Shown here: one piece after another, positions 41,539 through 50,293 of the stretch
Position numbering within the stretch: the stretch's first letter is position 1
Layout of the letters: every line of letters starts with the position of its first letter
Assembly: GCA_046350295.1 (NCBI GenBank)
Contig: JAXMAR010000003.1
Coordinates: 246,141 to 310,140, forward strand
Source of the DNA: JAXMAR01 sp046350295
Lineage (GTDB): Bacteria > Planctomycetota > Planctomycetia > Gemmatales > Gemmataceae
Direction: 5' to 3'
Length of the DNA: 64,000 nt
Made by a program: the position numbers and the translations under genes
Notes under the pieces: model-generated
The model's input: only the letters and a program-made list of their open reading frames with translations
Told to the model about the DNA's origin: nothing
Databases searched by the model: none

Positions 41539-41829
41539 TTACTTCGCCGGCGGCGCCGCCGCCTTGGCTCTGCCGCCCGAGTGCCCGCGGAACATTCGTG
41601 TCGGCGAGAACTCACCCAGCTTGTGCCCGATCATGTCCTCGGTCACGAACAGCTTGATGAATTTCGCGCCGTTGTGAATCTCGAACGTATGGCCGATGAA
41701 ATCCGGCACGATCGTGCAGTCGCGCGACCAAGTGCGGATCGGCGTGCGGGCGCCCGTGCGCTGTTGCTTCTCGACCTTCTTGATCAGCCGCTCATCGACG
41801 TGCGGCCCTTTTTTCAGCGAACGACTCAT
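41539..41829 (-). CDS. rpsS: 30S ribosomal protein S19
   Basis: A 96-residue protein: MSRSLKKGPHVDERLIKKVE, IRTWSRDCTIVPDFIGHTFE and HKLGEFSPTRMFRGHSGGRA are all diagnostic. The C-terminus ends in an Ala/Pro stretch. It follows rplB and precedes the tRNA gene on the same strand. Confidence 0.96.
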   Translation of the reverse strand: MSRSLKKGPHVDERLIKKVEKQQRTGARTPIRTWSRDCTIVPDFIGHTFEIHNGAKFIKLFVTEDMIGHKLGEFSPTRMFRGHSGGRAKAAAPPAK

Positions 41830-41933
41830 GCCTTGTCCTCGAATCAGCCGAGACAGTTTATCTTACAAGACGACATAGTTCCGGCCAGGGGACTTCGCCA
41901 ATCCCGGCGCCTTTCGCATCAACGAAAGGCCGA

Positions 41934-42782
41934 TTACGAGTAGTGCGGACCCGGGCGGCGGCGCCGGATAATCGCCTTGTTCGAGGGCTTCCGCTTCTTG
42001 CGCGTCTTTCCGCCCTTCGACAGCACGCCCGTCGGACCGCACGGGTGCCGGCCACCGGCGGTGCGGCCCTCGCCGCCGCCCATCGGATGGCTCACCGGGT
42101 TCATCGACGTGCCGCGGTTGTGCGGCTTCCGGCCCATCCAGCGCTTGCGGCCGGCCTTGCCCAGGCTGATGTTCATGTGGTCCGAGTTGCCGACGACACC
42201 GATCGTCGCCCGGCAATCGATCGGCACGCGCCGCACTTCGCCCGAAGGCAGCGTAACCTGGGCCCACGTCCCTTCGCGCGCGGAGAGCACCGCGCTCACG
42301 CCGGCGCTGCGGCACATCTGCGCCCCACGGCCCGGCTGAAGCTCGAGGCTGTGGATCGACATGCCGAGGGGAATCTTCCGCAGCGACAGGCAGTTGCCCG
42401 GCTTGGGCTCCGCCTCGTCGCCGCTCATCAATTTGTCGCCCGCCTTGACGCCGTCCGGCGCCAGGATGTACGTCTTCTCGCCATCCTCGTACTGCAAGAG
42501 GGCGATGCGGGCCGAGCGGTTGGGGTCGTACTCGATCGCGGCCACCGTCGCCACCGCGCCGTTCTTGAGGCGCTTGAAGTCGATGACGCGGAGCATCTTC
42601 TTGTGGCCGCCGCCGCGGAAGCGCGAGCAGACGACGCCCTGGAAGTTCCGGCCGCCCTTCTTCTTGCGCGGAACGACCAGCGCCTTCTCCGGCTTCTTCT
42701 TCTTGTCGGTGATCTCGGCGAAATCGCTCACCGAGCCGCCGCGCCGCCCCGCGGTCACCGGCTTGTAGTATCGAACGCCCAT
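41934..42782 (-). CDS. rplB: 50S ribosomal protein L2
   Basis: A 282-residue protein. GVRYYKPVTAGRRGGSVSDF starts it; RFRGGGHKKMLRVIDFKRLK, ALLQYEDGEKTYILAPDGVK and the peptidyl-transferase-proximal GRKRWMGRKPHNRGTSMNPV plus HPMGGGEGRTAGGRHP are clear. ATG 42782 fits. A family A palindrome separates it from rplW. Confidence 0.96.
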   Translation of the reverse strand: MGVRYYKPVTAGRRGGSVSDFAEITDKKKKPEKALVVPRKKKGGRNFQGVVCSRFRGGGHKKMLRVIDFKRLKNGAVATVAAIEYDPNRSARIALLQYEDGEKTYILAPDGVKAGDKLMSGDEAEPKPGNCLSLRKIPLGMSIHSLELQPGRGAQMCRSAGVSAVLSAREGTWAQVTLPSGEVRRVPIDCRATIGVVGNSDHMNISLGKAGRKRWMGRKPHNRGTSMNPVSHPMGGGEGRTAGGRHPCGPTGVLSKGGKTRKKRKPSNKAIIRRRRPGPHYS

Positions 42783-42806
42783 GACAGTACCCTTCGTGAC
42801 TCAGAG

Positions 42807-42888
42807 GCAAGCCGGGCCGCGTCAGCCCCCGGCGAATCGCTTCGGTTTCCGATGCCCCGCGCCGGAGGCCCACGCCGCCCGGCTCGCC
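42807..42888. repeat. Palindromic intergenic repeat, family A copy 3
   Basis: AAGCCGGGCCGCGTCAGCCC at the left and CCCACGCCGCCCGGCTCGCC at the right are imperfect reverse complements of the family A arms. It lies between rplW and rplB inside the ribosomal cluster. Confidence 0.7.
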
Positions 42889-42894
42889 TGGATC

Positions 42895-43212
42895 TCAGAA
42901 GAACTCGATCTTGTCTTCGGGGTGCAGCTTGACGACGGCCTTCTTCCAGTGGGACAGGCGGCCGACCCGGAAGCGATAGCGCCGCTTCTTGCCCATCCGC
43001 AGCTGGGTCCGCACCTTTTCGACGCGGACGTTGAACAACTCCTGCACGGCCTTCTTGATCTCGATCTTGGTCGCCCAGAGGTTGACCTGGAACGCGTAGG
43101 CGTTGTGATTGGCGTGCGTCGATTGATGGGTCCCCTTTTCCGTCACCAGGGGACCGAGGATCACCTGATGCGGCTCCAGCTTGGGGCCCATCGTACGTTC
43201 TTTGGGTTGCAT
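42895..43212 (-). CDS. rplW: 50S ribosomal protein L23
   Basis: A 105-residue protein at the tunnel exit. ATG 43212 is listed (MQPKERTMGPKLEPHQVILG); ATG 43191 is an alternative. VILGPLVTEKGTHQSTHANH, YAFQVNLWATKIEIKKAVQE and VEKVRTQLRMGKKRRYRFRV fix the family. The start is four bases after the rplD stop. Confidence 0.94.
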   Translation of the reverse strand: MQPKERTMGPKLEPHQVILGPLVTEKGTHQSTHANHNAYAFQVNLWATKIEIKKAVQELFNVRVEKVRTQLRMGKKRRYRFRVGRLSHWKKAVVKLHPEDKIEFF

Positions 43213-43216
43213 GACT

Positions 43217-43885
43217 TCAACTCCACTTGGCGTTCTTGCACAATTCCTTGAGCGCCGCCTTGGTAAGGAGGAGACGCTTGGGACGCAGCACCGCGTAGGC
43301 ATGCATCTGCGACGCGGGGCTGACCTCGACGCCACAAATATTGCGGGCCGACTTGTAAATCGTCTTGGGCTCGTCGACGTCTCCCGAGCCGATGCCGATC
43401 AGGCAACTCGTGTCCTTGAGGTTGAGGTTCGCCAGCAGCTGCGCCATCTCTTTCGTCTTGATCTCCGGCAGCTTCAACTCGTCGACGACCACCGCCTCCT
43501 TGTCGTTGAGCTTGGAGAGGATGGCCATGCGCAGGGCTGAGCGCACCGCCTTCTTGGGCAGGTGGTACTCGTAATCGCGCGGCTTGGGGCCCTTGGCGGT
43601 GCCGCCGCCTTTGCGCTTGTTGGAGCGGCGCGTGCCGACGCGGGCGTTGCCGGTGCCCTTTTGCCGGAAGAGCTTCTTGGTGCTGCCCGCCACCTCGCCG
43701 CGGCGAAGCGTACTGTGCGTGCCGGCGCGCTGATTCGCAAGATACATCAGCACGACGTCGTGCAGCAGCTGACGGTTAATCTTGCCTCCCAGCTCGCCCG
43801 GGTCGACATCGACCTGGCCGACCTTGGCGCCGGCCTGGTTGACAACGTCGAGCCGAATGGCGCCGGTAATCTCTTGCGTACTCAC
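43217..43885 (-). CDS. rplD: 50S ribosomal protein L4
   Basis: A 222-residue protein. The start codon appears to be GTG at 43885 (STQEITGAIRLDVVNQ follows); no ATG fits. The extended-loop region AGTHSTLRRGEVAGSTKKLF, RQKGTGNARVGTRRSNKRKG and GPKPRDYEYHLPKKAVRSAL are diagnostic. Upstream there is a palindromic repeat and the rpsJ terminator rather than rplC, so rplD probably has its own promoter. Confidence 0.95.
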   Translation of the reverse strand: MSTQEITGAIRLDVVNQAGAKVGQVDVDPGELGGKINRQLLHDVVLMYLANQRAGTHSTLRRGEVAGSTKKLFRQKGTGNARVGTRRSNKRKGGGTAKGPKPRDYEYHLPKKAVRSALRMAILSKLNDKEAVVVDELKLPEIKTKEMAQLLANLNLKDTSCLIGIGSGDVDEPKTIYKSARNICGVEVSPASQMHAYAVLRPKRLLLTKAALKELCKNAKWS

Positions 43886-43907
43886 GATGACACCATTTTT
43901 TTTCTGC

Positions 43908-43970
43908 GTAGGTCAGGCTTTCCAGCCTGACAGTCTGCAACAACTCGTCAGCCTCGAAAGGCTGACCTAC
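43908..43970. repeat. Palindromic repeat (GTAGGTCAGGCTTTC type) between rpsJ and rplD
   Basis: GTAGGTCAGGCTTTCCAGCC at the left (43908-) and GCCTCGAAAGGCTGACCTAC at the right (-43970) form a near-perfect inverted repeat. It lies exactly where rplC would be expected. Confidence 0.75.
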
Positions 43971-43990
43971 GATGACCTTCAAAGGCAAAC

Positions 43991-44032
43991 GAAAAAACCC
44001 AGGCCGGTTTGCCGGAGCAAGGGACCTGGGTT
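43991..44032 (-). terminator. Rho-independent terminator after rpsJ
   Basis: On the minus strand AACCCAGG and CCTGGGTT (8-bp outer stem) with an inner CCGG/CCGG pairing are followed by TTTTTTC. It begins 16 bases after the rpsJ stop and separates rpsJ from rplD. Confidence 0.85.
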
Positions 44033-44047
44033 GGGCTTCGTTCGAAC

Positions 44048-44386
44048 TTAGCCGGCGGCGCCGGAGAGGACGCGAATCTTGATGTCGACGCCCGGGGGCA
44101 GGCTGAGGCCCTTGTTGAGCGCTTCGATCGTCTTGCCGGTCGGCTGCAAAATGTCGACGAGGCGTTTGTGCGTCCGGATTTCGAACTGCTCGCGCGACTT
44201 GCGGTCGATGTGAGGGCTACGCAATACGGTGTACCGTTCGATGCGGGTCGGGAGCGGGATCGGCCCATTCACCAGGGCGCCCGTCCGCTGCGCGGTCTCG
44301 ACGATCTCGCGCGCCGTCCGATCCAGTACCTCGTAATCGTAGGCCTCCATGCGAATCCGAATTCTTTCCGTCGCGGCGCTGGCCAA
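44048..44386 (-). CDS. rpsJ: 30S ribosomal protein S10
   Basis: A 112-residue protein, also a transcription antitermination partner in other bacteria. ERIRIRMEAYDYEVLDRTAR, NGPIPLPTRIERYTVLRSPH and KSREQFEIRTHKRLVDILQP are diagnostic. The N-terminus MASAAT is slightly extended. It forms its own transcription unit because a terminator follows. No tuf, fusA or rpsL lies upstream; a Tex-like gene does. Confidence 0.95.
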   Translation of the reverse strand: MASAATERIRIRMEAYDYEVLDRTAREIVETAQRTGALVNGPIPLPTRIERYTVLRSPHIDRKSREQFEIRTHKRLVDILQPTGKTIEALNKGLSLPPGVDIKIRVLSGAAG

Positions 44387-44643
44387 CGTTCACTCCTTCA
44401 GAATTCCCCAAAAAGTCGAAAATCCTACCTTATGGCGATGACCATGGCGTGTCAAGCTCTTGTGGCGAAAAGTCGCGCTCCCGAGAAGACTAACTTTCAT
44501 GCGAGTCCCTTCGCGCCCGCAACAACCCGCCCGGAGACGGCTGCCGACAACGTCAACTTGGCTGTGCGGGCGGCGCTTCTTGGGGCGCCGGCGCCGCTTG
44601 CTCATCGGCTTGCGGAGGCGCCTCAGCCTGATGAGGCGGAGTC

Positions 44644-47600
44644 TCAGAGGACGGCTGACCCGTGGCGTCTGAAGGTGCGGCGGGTGTCGGCGGAGGCGCC
44701 GGCTGCTCCTTCTTCGGCGGCGGCGCCTGCTTCGCCGCGAAGAGTGCGCTCAGCTCGCCGAACGTGCGCAACGGGGCCTTCCCTTCCAGCGCCGCTTGCG
44801 ACAGCTTGGGACGGGGTGGCTCGCGGCGCGGCCGGCGCGGCGGCGGCGGGACGCGGCTTCCTGCGGCCGGGGCTGTTGCTCCCCCTGGCGCTCTCCTTCG
44901 CCGCTTGTCGCCGGCGCGGCGGCGCGCTCGGCCGGGACCGCGGCCCTCCATGACCATGCCCGTGCCGCCCGCGCGGCGGGCCGCGCTGATCGCCCTGCGG
45001 CGGTCCACCCTGATGGGGACCCTGATGCGGTCCGGCCTGTCCCGCCCCTTGCCCGGCGCCAACGTGTTGTCTCGGTCCGCCCCGCCCACGCGGCGGCCGG
45101 CCTTCCTGCTCGCCGCGTCCGCCCGCCGGTCGCCGCTCTTGCGGCTTGCGCTCCGTCCCCGGCTTGATCATCGTCAGCGATACGCGATGGCGGTCCTTGT
45201 CCACCGACAGCACCCAGACGTCGACGACATCGTTGACGGCGACCACTTCATACGGGCTCTTGATGTAGCGGTTGGCCATCTGGCTGATGTGGACCAGGCC
45301 GCTGTCTTTGAGGCCGATGTCGACGAAGGCGCCGAAGTCGACGACGTTGAGAACCGTGCCCTTCATCTCCATGCCCGCCTGCAAGTCCTCGATCTTGAGG
45401 ATGCCCTTCTTGAAGATCGGCGGGGGCAGCTCTTCGCGCGGGTCGCGTCCGGGCCGGGCCAGAGCTTGCAGAATGTCGTGAACCGTGGGCGCCCCGACGT
45501 TCAGCCGTTTCGCGACCTCCTCCGCCGACACCGTCCGCAGCTTGGCTTGCAGCTCAGGCTGGGCCGCTGCGTCGTTCAGCACGCCGGGCTCATAACCGAG
45601 GTCCTTGAGGATCTGCTCCGCGACCGCATAGCTTTCGGGATGGATCCAGGTACGGTCGAAGGGGTTCGCCCCTTCGGGAATCTTGAGGAAGCCGGCCGCC
45701 TGGATGTAACGCTGCGGCCCGAGGCCCGGCACCTGCTGGAGCGCTTCGCGCCCCTGGAACGGCCCGTGCGCCTTGCGATACTCGACCAGCTCGCGCGCCA
45801 CCATCTGGTTGAGGCCGGACACGTGGCGCAGCAAGGGAATGCTGGCGGTGTTGACGTTCACGCCGACCAGGTTGACGCACGACTCGACGACGCCGTCGAG
45901 CGATTCCTTCAGCTCTTTCTTCCCAAGGTCGTGCTGGTAGAGACCGACGCCAATGTGTTGCGGCTCGACCTTGACAAGCTCCGCGAGCGGATCCTGCAAT
46001 CGGCGTCCGATCGAGATCGTGCTGCGCGCGAGCGAATCGAGCTCGGGGAACTCCTCGCGACCGACGGGGCTGACCGAGTACACACTGGCGCCGGCCTCGT
46101 TGACGATGACGTAAGAAAGCTCGGGCACGTCATGCGCGATGATGGCCGCGACAATCTCCTCGGTTTCGCGACAGCCCGTGCCGTTACCGAGAGCGACAAC
46201 CTGGACGTTGTGTTTGCGAATCAGCTCGATCAGCTTGGCTTTGGCGTCGGCACGCTTGTCCGGCGCGGGCGCAGGCGGCTCCGCGGGCGGGGGTGTCGGT
46301 TCGGCGGCTGGCGCCGCCTCCGGCATCGCCGCCGGGGCTTCGGTCGTCGCCGCCGTGGTTTCAGCGGCCGGGGCGACGGGCGGCGGCGGCGCGGCTTCGG
46401 AGGACGCGGCTGCGCCTGGCTCAGGCGGGGGAGACTCCGCCGCGGGGGGCGGCGCCTCGGGGGCTGCGCCGGACTCAGGTGGCGTCGGGGAAGCAGGAGG
46501 CGTTTCCGCCGGCGGCGTGGCTGGGCCGGCCGGCGTCACGCTCTTCTTCTCCTCCGCCTTCTTGTCGCGCCCTTTCTTGGGTGGGGCAAACGGATGGATG
46601 ATTGTTTGTTCGAGGAGGTTGCCGTACTCGTCGAGCACGGCGACCTTGCAGCCGGTGCGGAATCCGGGGTCGATGGCAAGCAGGCGCCGGTTGTGCAACG
46701 GCGGCTGGAGAAGCAGGCTGCGCAGGTTCCGGGCGAAGACCGCGACCGCGTGCGTTTCCGCCTCATCCGTGAGCTCGCCACGGATTTCACGCTCCAGGCT
46801 TGGCAGGACGAGACGCGTGAGGGCGTCCTCGAGCACCTTCTTCAAGAACTCCGCGTGTGGTGTCTTGAAGGGGACATCCGCCGCCAGCGGCTCCCCCTTC
46901 AACTCGCGTTTCGGCTTTTCTTCGGCTGCTTGTACCGGCAAACCCTGCGGCGGCGCAGCTGTCTCTGGCAACGGCGCGGGCGCGGCGGCGGTCGCCGGCC
47001 CCGGCGTCTCGTGGCTCGCCGGGGCGCTCGGTTCGGCCAGCGCGGGCGCGTGCTGTGGCGCTTCGCCTTCGCCCGAGGCGGCCAGCGCCACGTCGGTTGT
47101 CGGCTCGGTCGCGGGCGGCGCCGGCGTGGCGGGCTCCGGCGCGGCAGTGGGCGGCGGCGCAGGCGGCGGCGCGACGGCCGGCATCTTGTCGACGACGTTC
47201 AGCATTTGTTCCGAGACGGCGTGCAGGGCCCGGTTGAACACCGCGGGCTGATCGTACTCCAGCTTAATCTTGACGGCGCCTTCCTTCTCGCCGCGATTGA
47301 GGGCGAGGATGCGGTGCGCCGGAATATGGCGGGCGGGCTCGCTGAACTGGAAGTAGTCCTTGTACTCGAGCCCCTGTCCTTCGGGCAGCTTTTCGCTCTT
47401 GGTCGAGCCGACCTTCCCCGTCTCCCACAGGACCTGGCGCACCGCCGCGCGCACGGTCGCCGTTTCCGCCATGTACTCCGCCAGGATATGCTGCACGCCG
47501 GCGCGCACATCGTCGATCGTCTTCAGCTCCTTCTCCGGGTTCAGCAGCGCGGGCAGCAACTCATCGAGATTGTCCGCCACGGGATCGCTGTGCCAGATCG

Positions 47601-47991
47601 CGAGGGCGGCCGGCTCCAGACCCTTGTCGCGTGCGGCCGTGGCGAGGGAGCGCTTCTTCGGCTTGTAGGGGAGGTAGAGGTCCTCGAGGCGCTTGGTGGT
47701 GTCGGCCTTGAGGATGGCGTCGCGCAGCTCGGGGGTGAGTTTTCCCTGCGTCTCGATGGTCTTGAGGATGGTGGTCTTGCGGTCGTGCAGCTGGCGCAGG
47801 AAGGCGACCCGGGCCTGGATCTGGCGAATGACATCTTCATTCAGGCCGCCGGTGCGCTCCTTTCGGTAGCGGGTGACGAAGGGGACGGTGTTGCCCTCGT
47901 CGAGCAGTTGCACCACGCTTTCGACCTGAATCTTGCGGACTTGCAGGTCCTGAGCGATGCGCGAGCATTCGTGCGGTGTGATGGCTTGCAT
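44644..47991 (-). CDS. Tex-like RNA-binding protein with Pro/Ala-rich insertions
   Basis: The protein starts at ATG 47991 (MQAITPHECSRIAQDL). Order: N-terminal helical Tex domain (NTVPFVTRYRKERTGGLNED), YqgF/RuvC-like domain (RRLLAIDPGFRTGCKVAVLD to VALGNGTGCRETEEIVAAII), helix-hairpin-helix region (VNVNTASIPLLRHVSGLNQM, GPQRYIQAAGFLKI) and S1 domain (GMEMKGTVLNVVDFGAFVDI). Two long Pro/Ala/Glu-rich segments interrupt it, at about 46930-47185 and 46255-46575. The length of about 1115 residues exceeds the usual 720-780. The C-terminal tail is basic and Pro/Gly-rich. Near 44850-44900 another frame, ending at 44553, gives PPRPKLSQAALEGKAPLRTF, so a frameshift is likely there. Tex proteins act in transcription and RNA metabolism. 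Confidence 0.9.
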   Translation of the reverse strand: MQAITPHECSRIAQDLQVRKIQVESVVQLLDEGNTVPFVTRYRKERTGGLNEDVIRQIQARVAFLRQLHDRKTTILKTIETQGKLTPELRDAILKADTTKRLEDLYLPYKPKKRSLATAARDKGLEPAALAIWHSDPVADNLDELLPALLNPEKELKTIDDVRAGVQHILAEYMAETATVRAAVRQVLWETGKVGSTKSEKLPEGQGLEYKDYFQFSEPARHIPAHRILALNRGEKEGAVKIKLEYDQPAVFNRALHAVSEQMLNVVDKMPAVAPPPAPPPTAAPEPATPAPPATEPTTDVALAASGEGEAPQHAPALAEPSAPASHETPGPATAAAPAPLPETAAPPQGLPVQAAEEKPKRELKGEPLAADVPFKTPHAEFLKKVLEDALTRLVLPSLEREIRGELTDEAETHAVAVFARNLRSLLLQPPLHNRRLLAIDPGFRTGCKVAVLDEYGNLLEQTIIHPFAPPKKGRDKKAEEKKSVTPAGPATPPAETPPASPTPPESGAAPEAPPPAAESPPPEPGAAASSEAAPPPPVAPAAETTAATTEAPAAMPEAAPAAEPTPPPAEPPAPAPDKRADAKAKLIELIRKHNVQVVALGNGTGCRETEEIVAAIIAHDVPELSYVIVNEAGASVYSVSPVGREEFPELDSLARSTISIGRRLQDPLAELVKVEPQHIGVGLYQHDLGKKELKESLDGVVESCVNLVGVNVNTASIPLLRHVSGLNQMVARELVEYRKAHGPFQGREALQQVPGLGPQRYIQAAGFLKIPEGANPFDRTWIHPESYAVAEQILKDLGYEPGVLNDAAAQPELQAKLRTVSAEEVAKRLNVGAPTVHDILQALARPGRDPREELPPPIFKKGILKIEDLQAGMEMKGTVLNVVDFGAFVDIGLKDSGLVHISQMANRYIKSPYEVVAVNDVVDVWVLSVDKDRHRVSLTMIKPGTERKPQERRPAGGRGEQEGRPPRGRGGPRQHVGAGQGAGQAGPHQGPHQGGPPQGDQRGPPRGRHGHGHGGPRSRPSAPPRRRQAAKESARGSNSPGRRKPRPAAAAPAAPRATPSQAVASGAGREGPVAHVRRAERTLRGEAGAAAEEGAAGASADTRRTFRRHGSAVL

Positions 47992-48434
47992 TGTCGATCC
48001 ATCCCCGATGCTGGGCACGGGGCAGAGTATCAGCGCGGACCGGGAGCATCCCGAGTCAGACTGGTACGTTAGGCTCCGCGCGCGGTGATGTCAAGCACCG
48101 ACTGGAGCAACCCCCGGCGCCTGGATCACCATTCTGCGGCGACAAGCGAAATCCCCGCAACCGGTCCGGATCAAGCTGCGCCGTCCGAGAGGCCGAGAAA
48201 TGCGAAGACGCGACTCTTTGAGGGTTTACGAGTCACGTCTCCGTTTTGGACCAGACTCTTATCGTTCCTTAATGTACGCCCGTGCAAAAAATCACAAAAA
48301 GCGAAGTACCTTTTGGCGCAAGGACGGGCTTTTGTTACGTTATCTGGTGGATGATGTTCCGCCCGTTTCGGCGAAGACTCGTTCGCCGGGACGGTAGTGC
48401 CGGGACGGTAGCAGAGACCCAAGCGACCGATTCG
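47992..48434. other. Intergenic region between tex-like gene and a small secreted protein gene
   Basis: About 440 bases between divergent genes. I see no convincing coding region. A short direct repeat (GCCGGGACGGTAGTGCCGGG region near 48388-48412) is present. Promoters for both genes should lie here, but no consensus pair stands out. Confidence 0.5.
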
Positions 48435-48824
48435 ATGGCCCGTTTTCTCCAGTTTCTGACCGCCGCGGCCCTGGCCGCTCTTCTCCTCGGCGCCCTGAGC
48501 GATCCGGCTCAGGCCCAGAAGATGGAAGCAGCGTCCATCAAGTTCACGAACCGCACCAGCAAGCCGCTGATCGTGCAAGGGGTGAGCGTGGTGGGTGGGA
48601 TGTACCGCAAGGGGCAGATGATTTACGTGCTGCCTGGCAAGCACGTTTGGGAAAACAGCGTCCCCGCCGGTCTCCGCCAATACCGCATCTTCGATGGTTC
48701 GCAGCCGTCCCGCATTTTGAACCCGAGCGTTCGCGTCGAGGTGGGGGAGGCTGATTTGCACTTCCAACTCGTTCCGAGCAAGACCGGCGGCGTCGACCTG
48801 CTGCCGGCGCCCGCCTCTCCTTGA
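48435..48824 (+). CDS. Small secreted protein of unknown function
   Basis: A 129-residue protein with signal peptide (MARFLQFLTAAALAALLLGA, cut near AQA). The mature part is mostly beta strands: ASIKFTNRTSKPLIVQGVSV, VWENSVPAGLRQYRIFDG and VRVEVGEADLHFQLVPSKTG. An upstream in-frame extension to 48282 lacks a plausible start. No family recognised; a small beta-sandwich exported protein is the best description. Confidence 0.7.
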   Translation: MARFLQFLTAAALAALLLGALSDPAQAQKMEAASIKFTNRTSKPLIVQGVSVVGGMYRKGQMIYVLPGKHVWENSVPAGLRQYRIFDGSQPSRILNPSVRVEVGEADLHFQLVPSKTGGVDLLPAPASP

Positions 48825-48847
48825 GCGCCCCCTGGAATCGCCCGGCG

Positions 48848-49168
48848 TTATCCGGTTTGCCCGCTTTGCCAGCGCAGTTTTCGCCGCGCCGCCGTTACCG
48901 GCAGCTGCAACAGCGTGACGACCGGATTGCTCAGCTTGCCGAGGACGGCGCCGAGGCTCATCTGTGCGGCGCGCGGAAAAAGCTCCATCTGCACGGCGAG
49001 GGCCGCGAGAATGTGCTCGTCGCGCAGCAGATTCATCTCCTTCGCGACCTGGCCGAACTTGTCGGCGTAGCCGCGTTGGCGCATGGCGTGCAACACGCGC
49101 TCGACTTCCGCAGGGGTGAGCACCTGTAGCTCGATCAGGATCTGCCCGATGCGCTTCGCTTCGACCAT
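48848..49168 (-). CDS. MshEN-like (GspE N-terminal type) small protein
   Basis: A 106-residue protein from ATG 49168. KRIGQILIELQVLTPAEVER and VLHAMRQRGYADKFGQVAKE resemble the N-terminal domain of type II secretion/pilus ATPases (MshEN family), a module that can bind cyclic di-GMP in some proteins. DEHILAALAVQMELF follows. Only one repeat is present and the nucleotide-binding ATPase domain is absent. A longer frame to 49258 is unlikely. Confidence 0.6.
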   Translation of the reverse strand: MVEAKRIGQILIELQVLTPAEVERVLHAMRQRGYADKFGQVAKEMNLLRDEHILAALAVQMELFPRAAQMSLGAVLGKLSNPVVTLLQLPVTAARRKLRWQSGQTG

Positions 49169-49328
49169 GAGGGCTTCCGCGTGTTTACGTTCGGAACGGG
49201 GACGCGACACCGAAGACCGGATGAGAAAGCCTTTTGGCTCAGCGCAAGCATAGCTCATGAACTTCGCATCGATTTGCGCAGGGGCGGGGCGACGAAAAGA
49301 GAAATGTGCTGCGGCTTCGGCTTTCGGC

Positions 49329-50293
49329 TCACGAGCGGAGCATCTGTTCGGTGAGCATGCGCACGCGCTCGACGCTGTTCTGCAGGTTTTCCTCGAAGCC
49401 GCGCATGGCGCTGAAGGCCTCGTCGAACTTGCGGATGTTCTCGTTGATCTCCAGCGACGAGCTATCCGGGTAGAGCAGGGCTGTCGACAACTCCTTGATC
49501 GCCGGCTCGAGGCCTTTCGTCAATGTTTGCAGCAACTCGCGACCGATGTTGTCCGCGTCGATCGTCGCCCGGTGCATAGCGCTGCGCCGTCGCCGTGCAC
49601 TTGCGGGTCGACGGGTTGCTCCATCGCGCGGGGTGGGAGGAGCGGCTTGGCGCCGCAGTCGCCTGTTTCCGTCTTGGCGCCCGCGATGGTCTTCGGCGCC
49701 GGCTCCCGCGCCCGGCCATCTCCTGCTCCCTGCAGCAGCAACTCCGCACCTGCTCCAGGCCGCGGTACCTCCTTCTCCCAGTTCGGGCGAATCTCCAGCA
49801 CTGCTTGTAGTGGCTTTCGGCCTGCTTGACTGACCGCGGCTCGAGGAGGTGTTGGCGATGTTGTAGTGGGCGTCCGCCATGCGCGAGGTTGACACGCGTG
49901 GCCTCGCGATAAGCCTGGATCGCCATGTCGAGCTGGCCCAGCTTGCGGTAGACCAGCCCCGAGGTTGTAGTAGCCTTCGGCCCGGCCGTGATCGAGGAGA
50001 TGCCGCGCGCAGCACGGTGATGGCCTCGTCGCCATGGCCCAGCCGGTTGTAGACGCCGGATTGACGTAGGCGCCCGCTTGCGGGCTCGAGGCGTGTCACC
50101 TCGCGAAAATGATGCGGAGGAGAGCCAGGTCGTTCTTGAGGAAATGGACGGTGGCGAGACCGTAGTGGGCGTCGGCGTTGTCGCCGCCGCTTGCTGGGGC
50201 TTTCTGGTACGCTTCCAGAGCATTGTCATTCGCGCCCCTGGGCGAGGGCCTCCAGGGCTTTCCTGGCAGAGCGTTTCGGTATTTCTCGCCCAT
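49329..50293 (-). pseudogene. TPR-repeat protein broken by several frameshifts
   Basis: Successive frames on the minus strand give GANDNALEAYQKA and DADAHYGLATVHFLKNDLA, then GVYNRLGHGDEAITVLRAA, then VYRKLGQLDMAIQAYREATR, and finally IGRELLQTLTKGLEPAIKEL to LTEQMLRS. Together they describe one TPR protein of about 320 residues beginning at ATG 50293 (MGEKYRNAL). At least four one- or two-base indels separate the pieces. Either the gene is dying or the sequence is poor here. Confidence 0.65.

Noticed and set aside
44390..44605. 71-codon basic frame upstream of rpsJ resembling a ribosomal-type small protein
   Set aside because: Overlaps the alternative Tex C-terminus and has no match to a known ribosomal protein; its basic content follows from base composition.
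44850..44920. Programmed frameshift in the Tex-like gene
   Set aside because: No slippery heptamer with a following structure was recognised; sequencing error or simple mutation is more likely.
44662..48072. 1136-codon plus-strand frame antisense to the Tex-like gene
   Set aside because: Arg/Gly/Leu-rich shadow without motifs; the minus strand has clear Tex domains.
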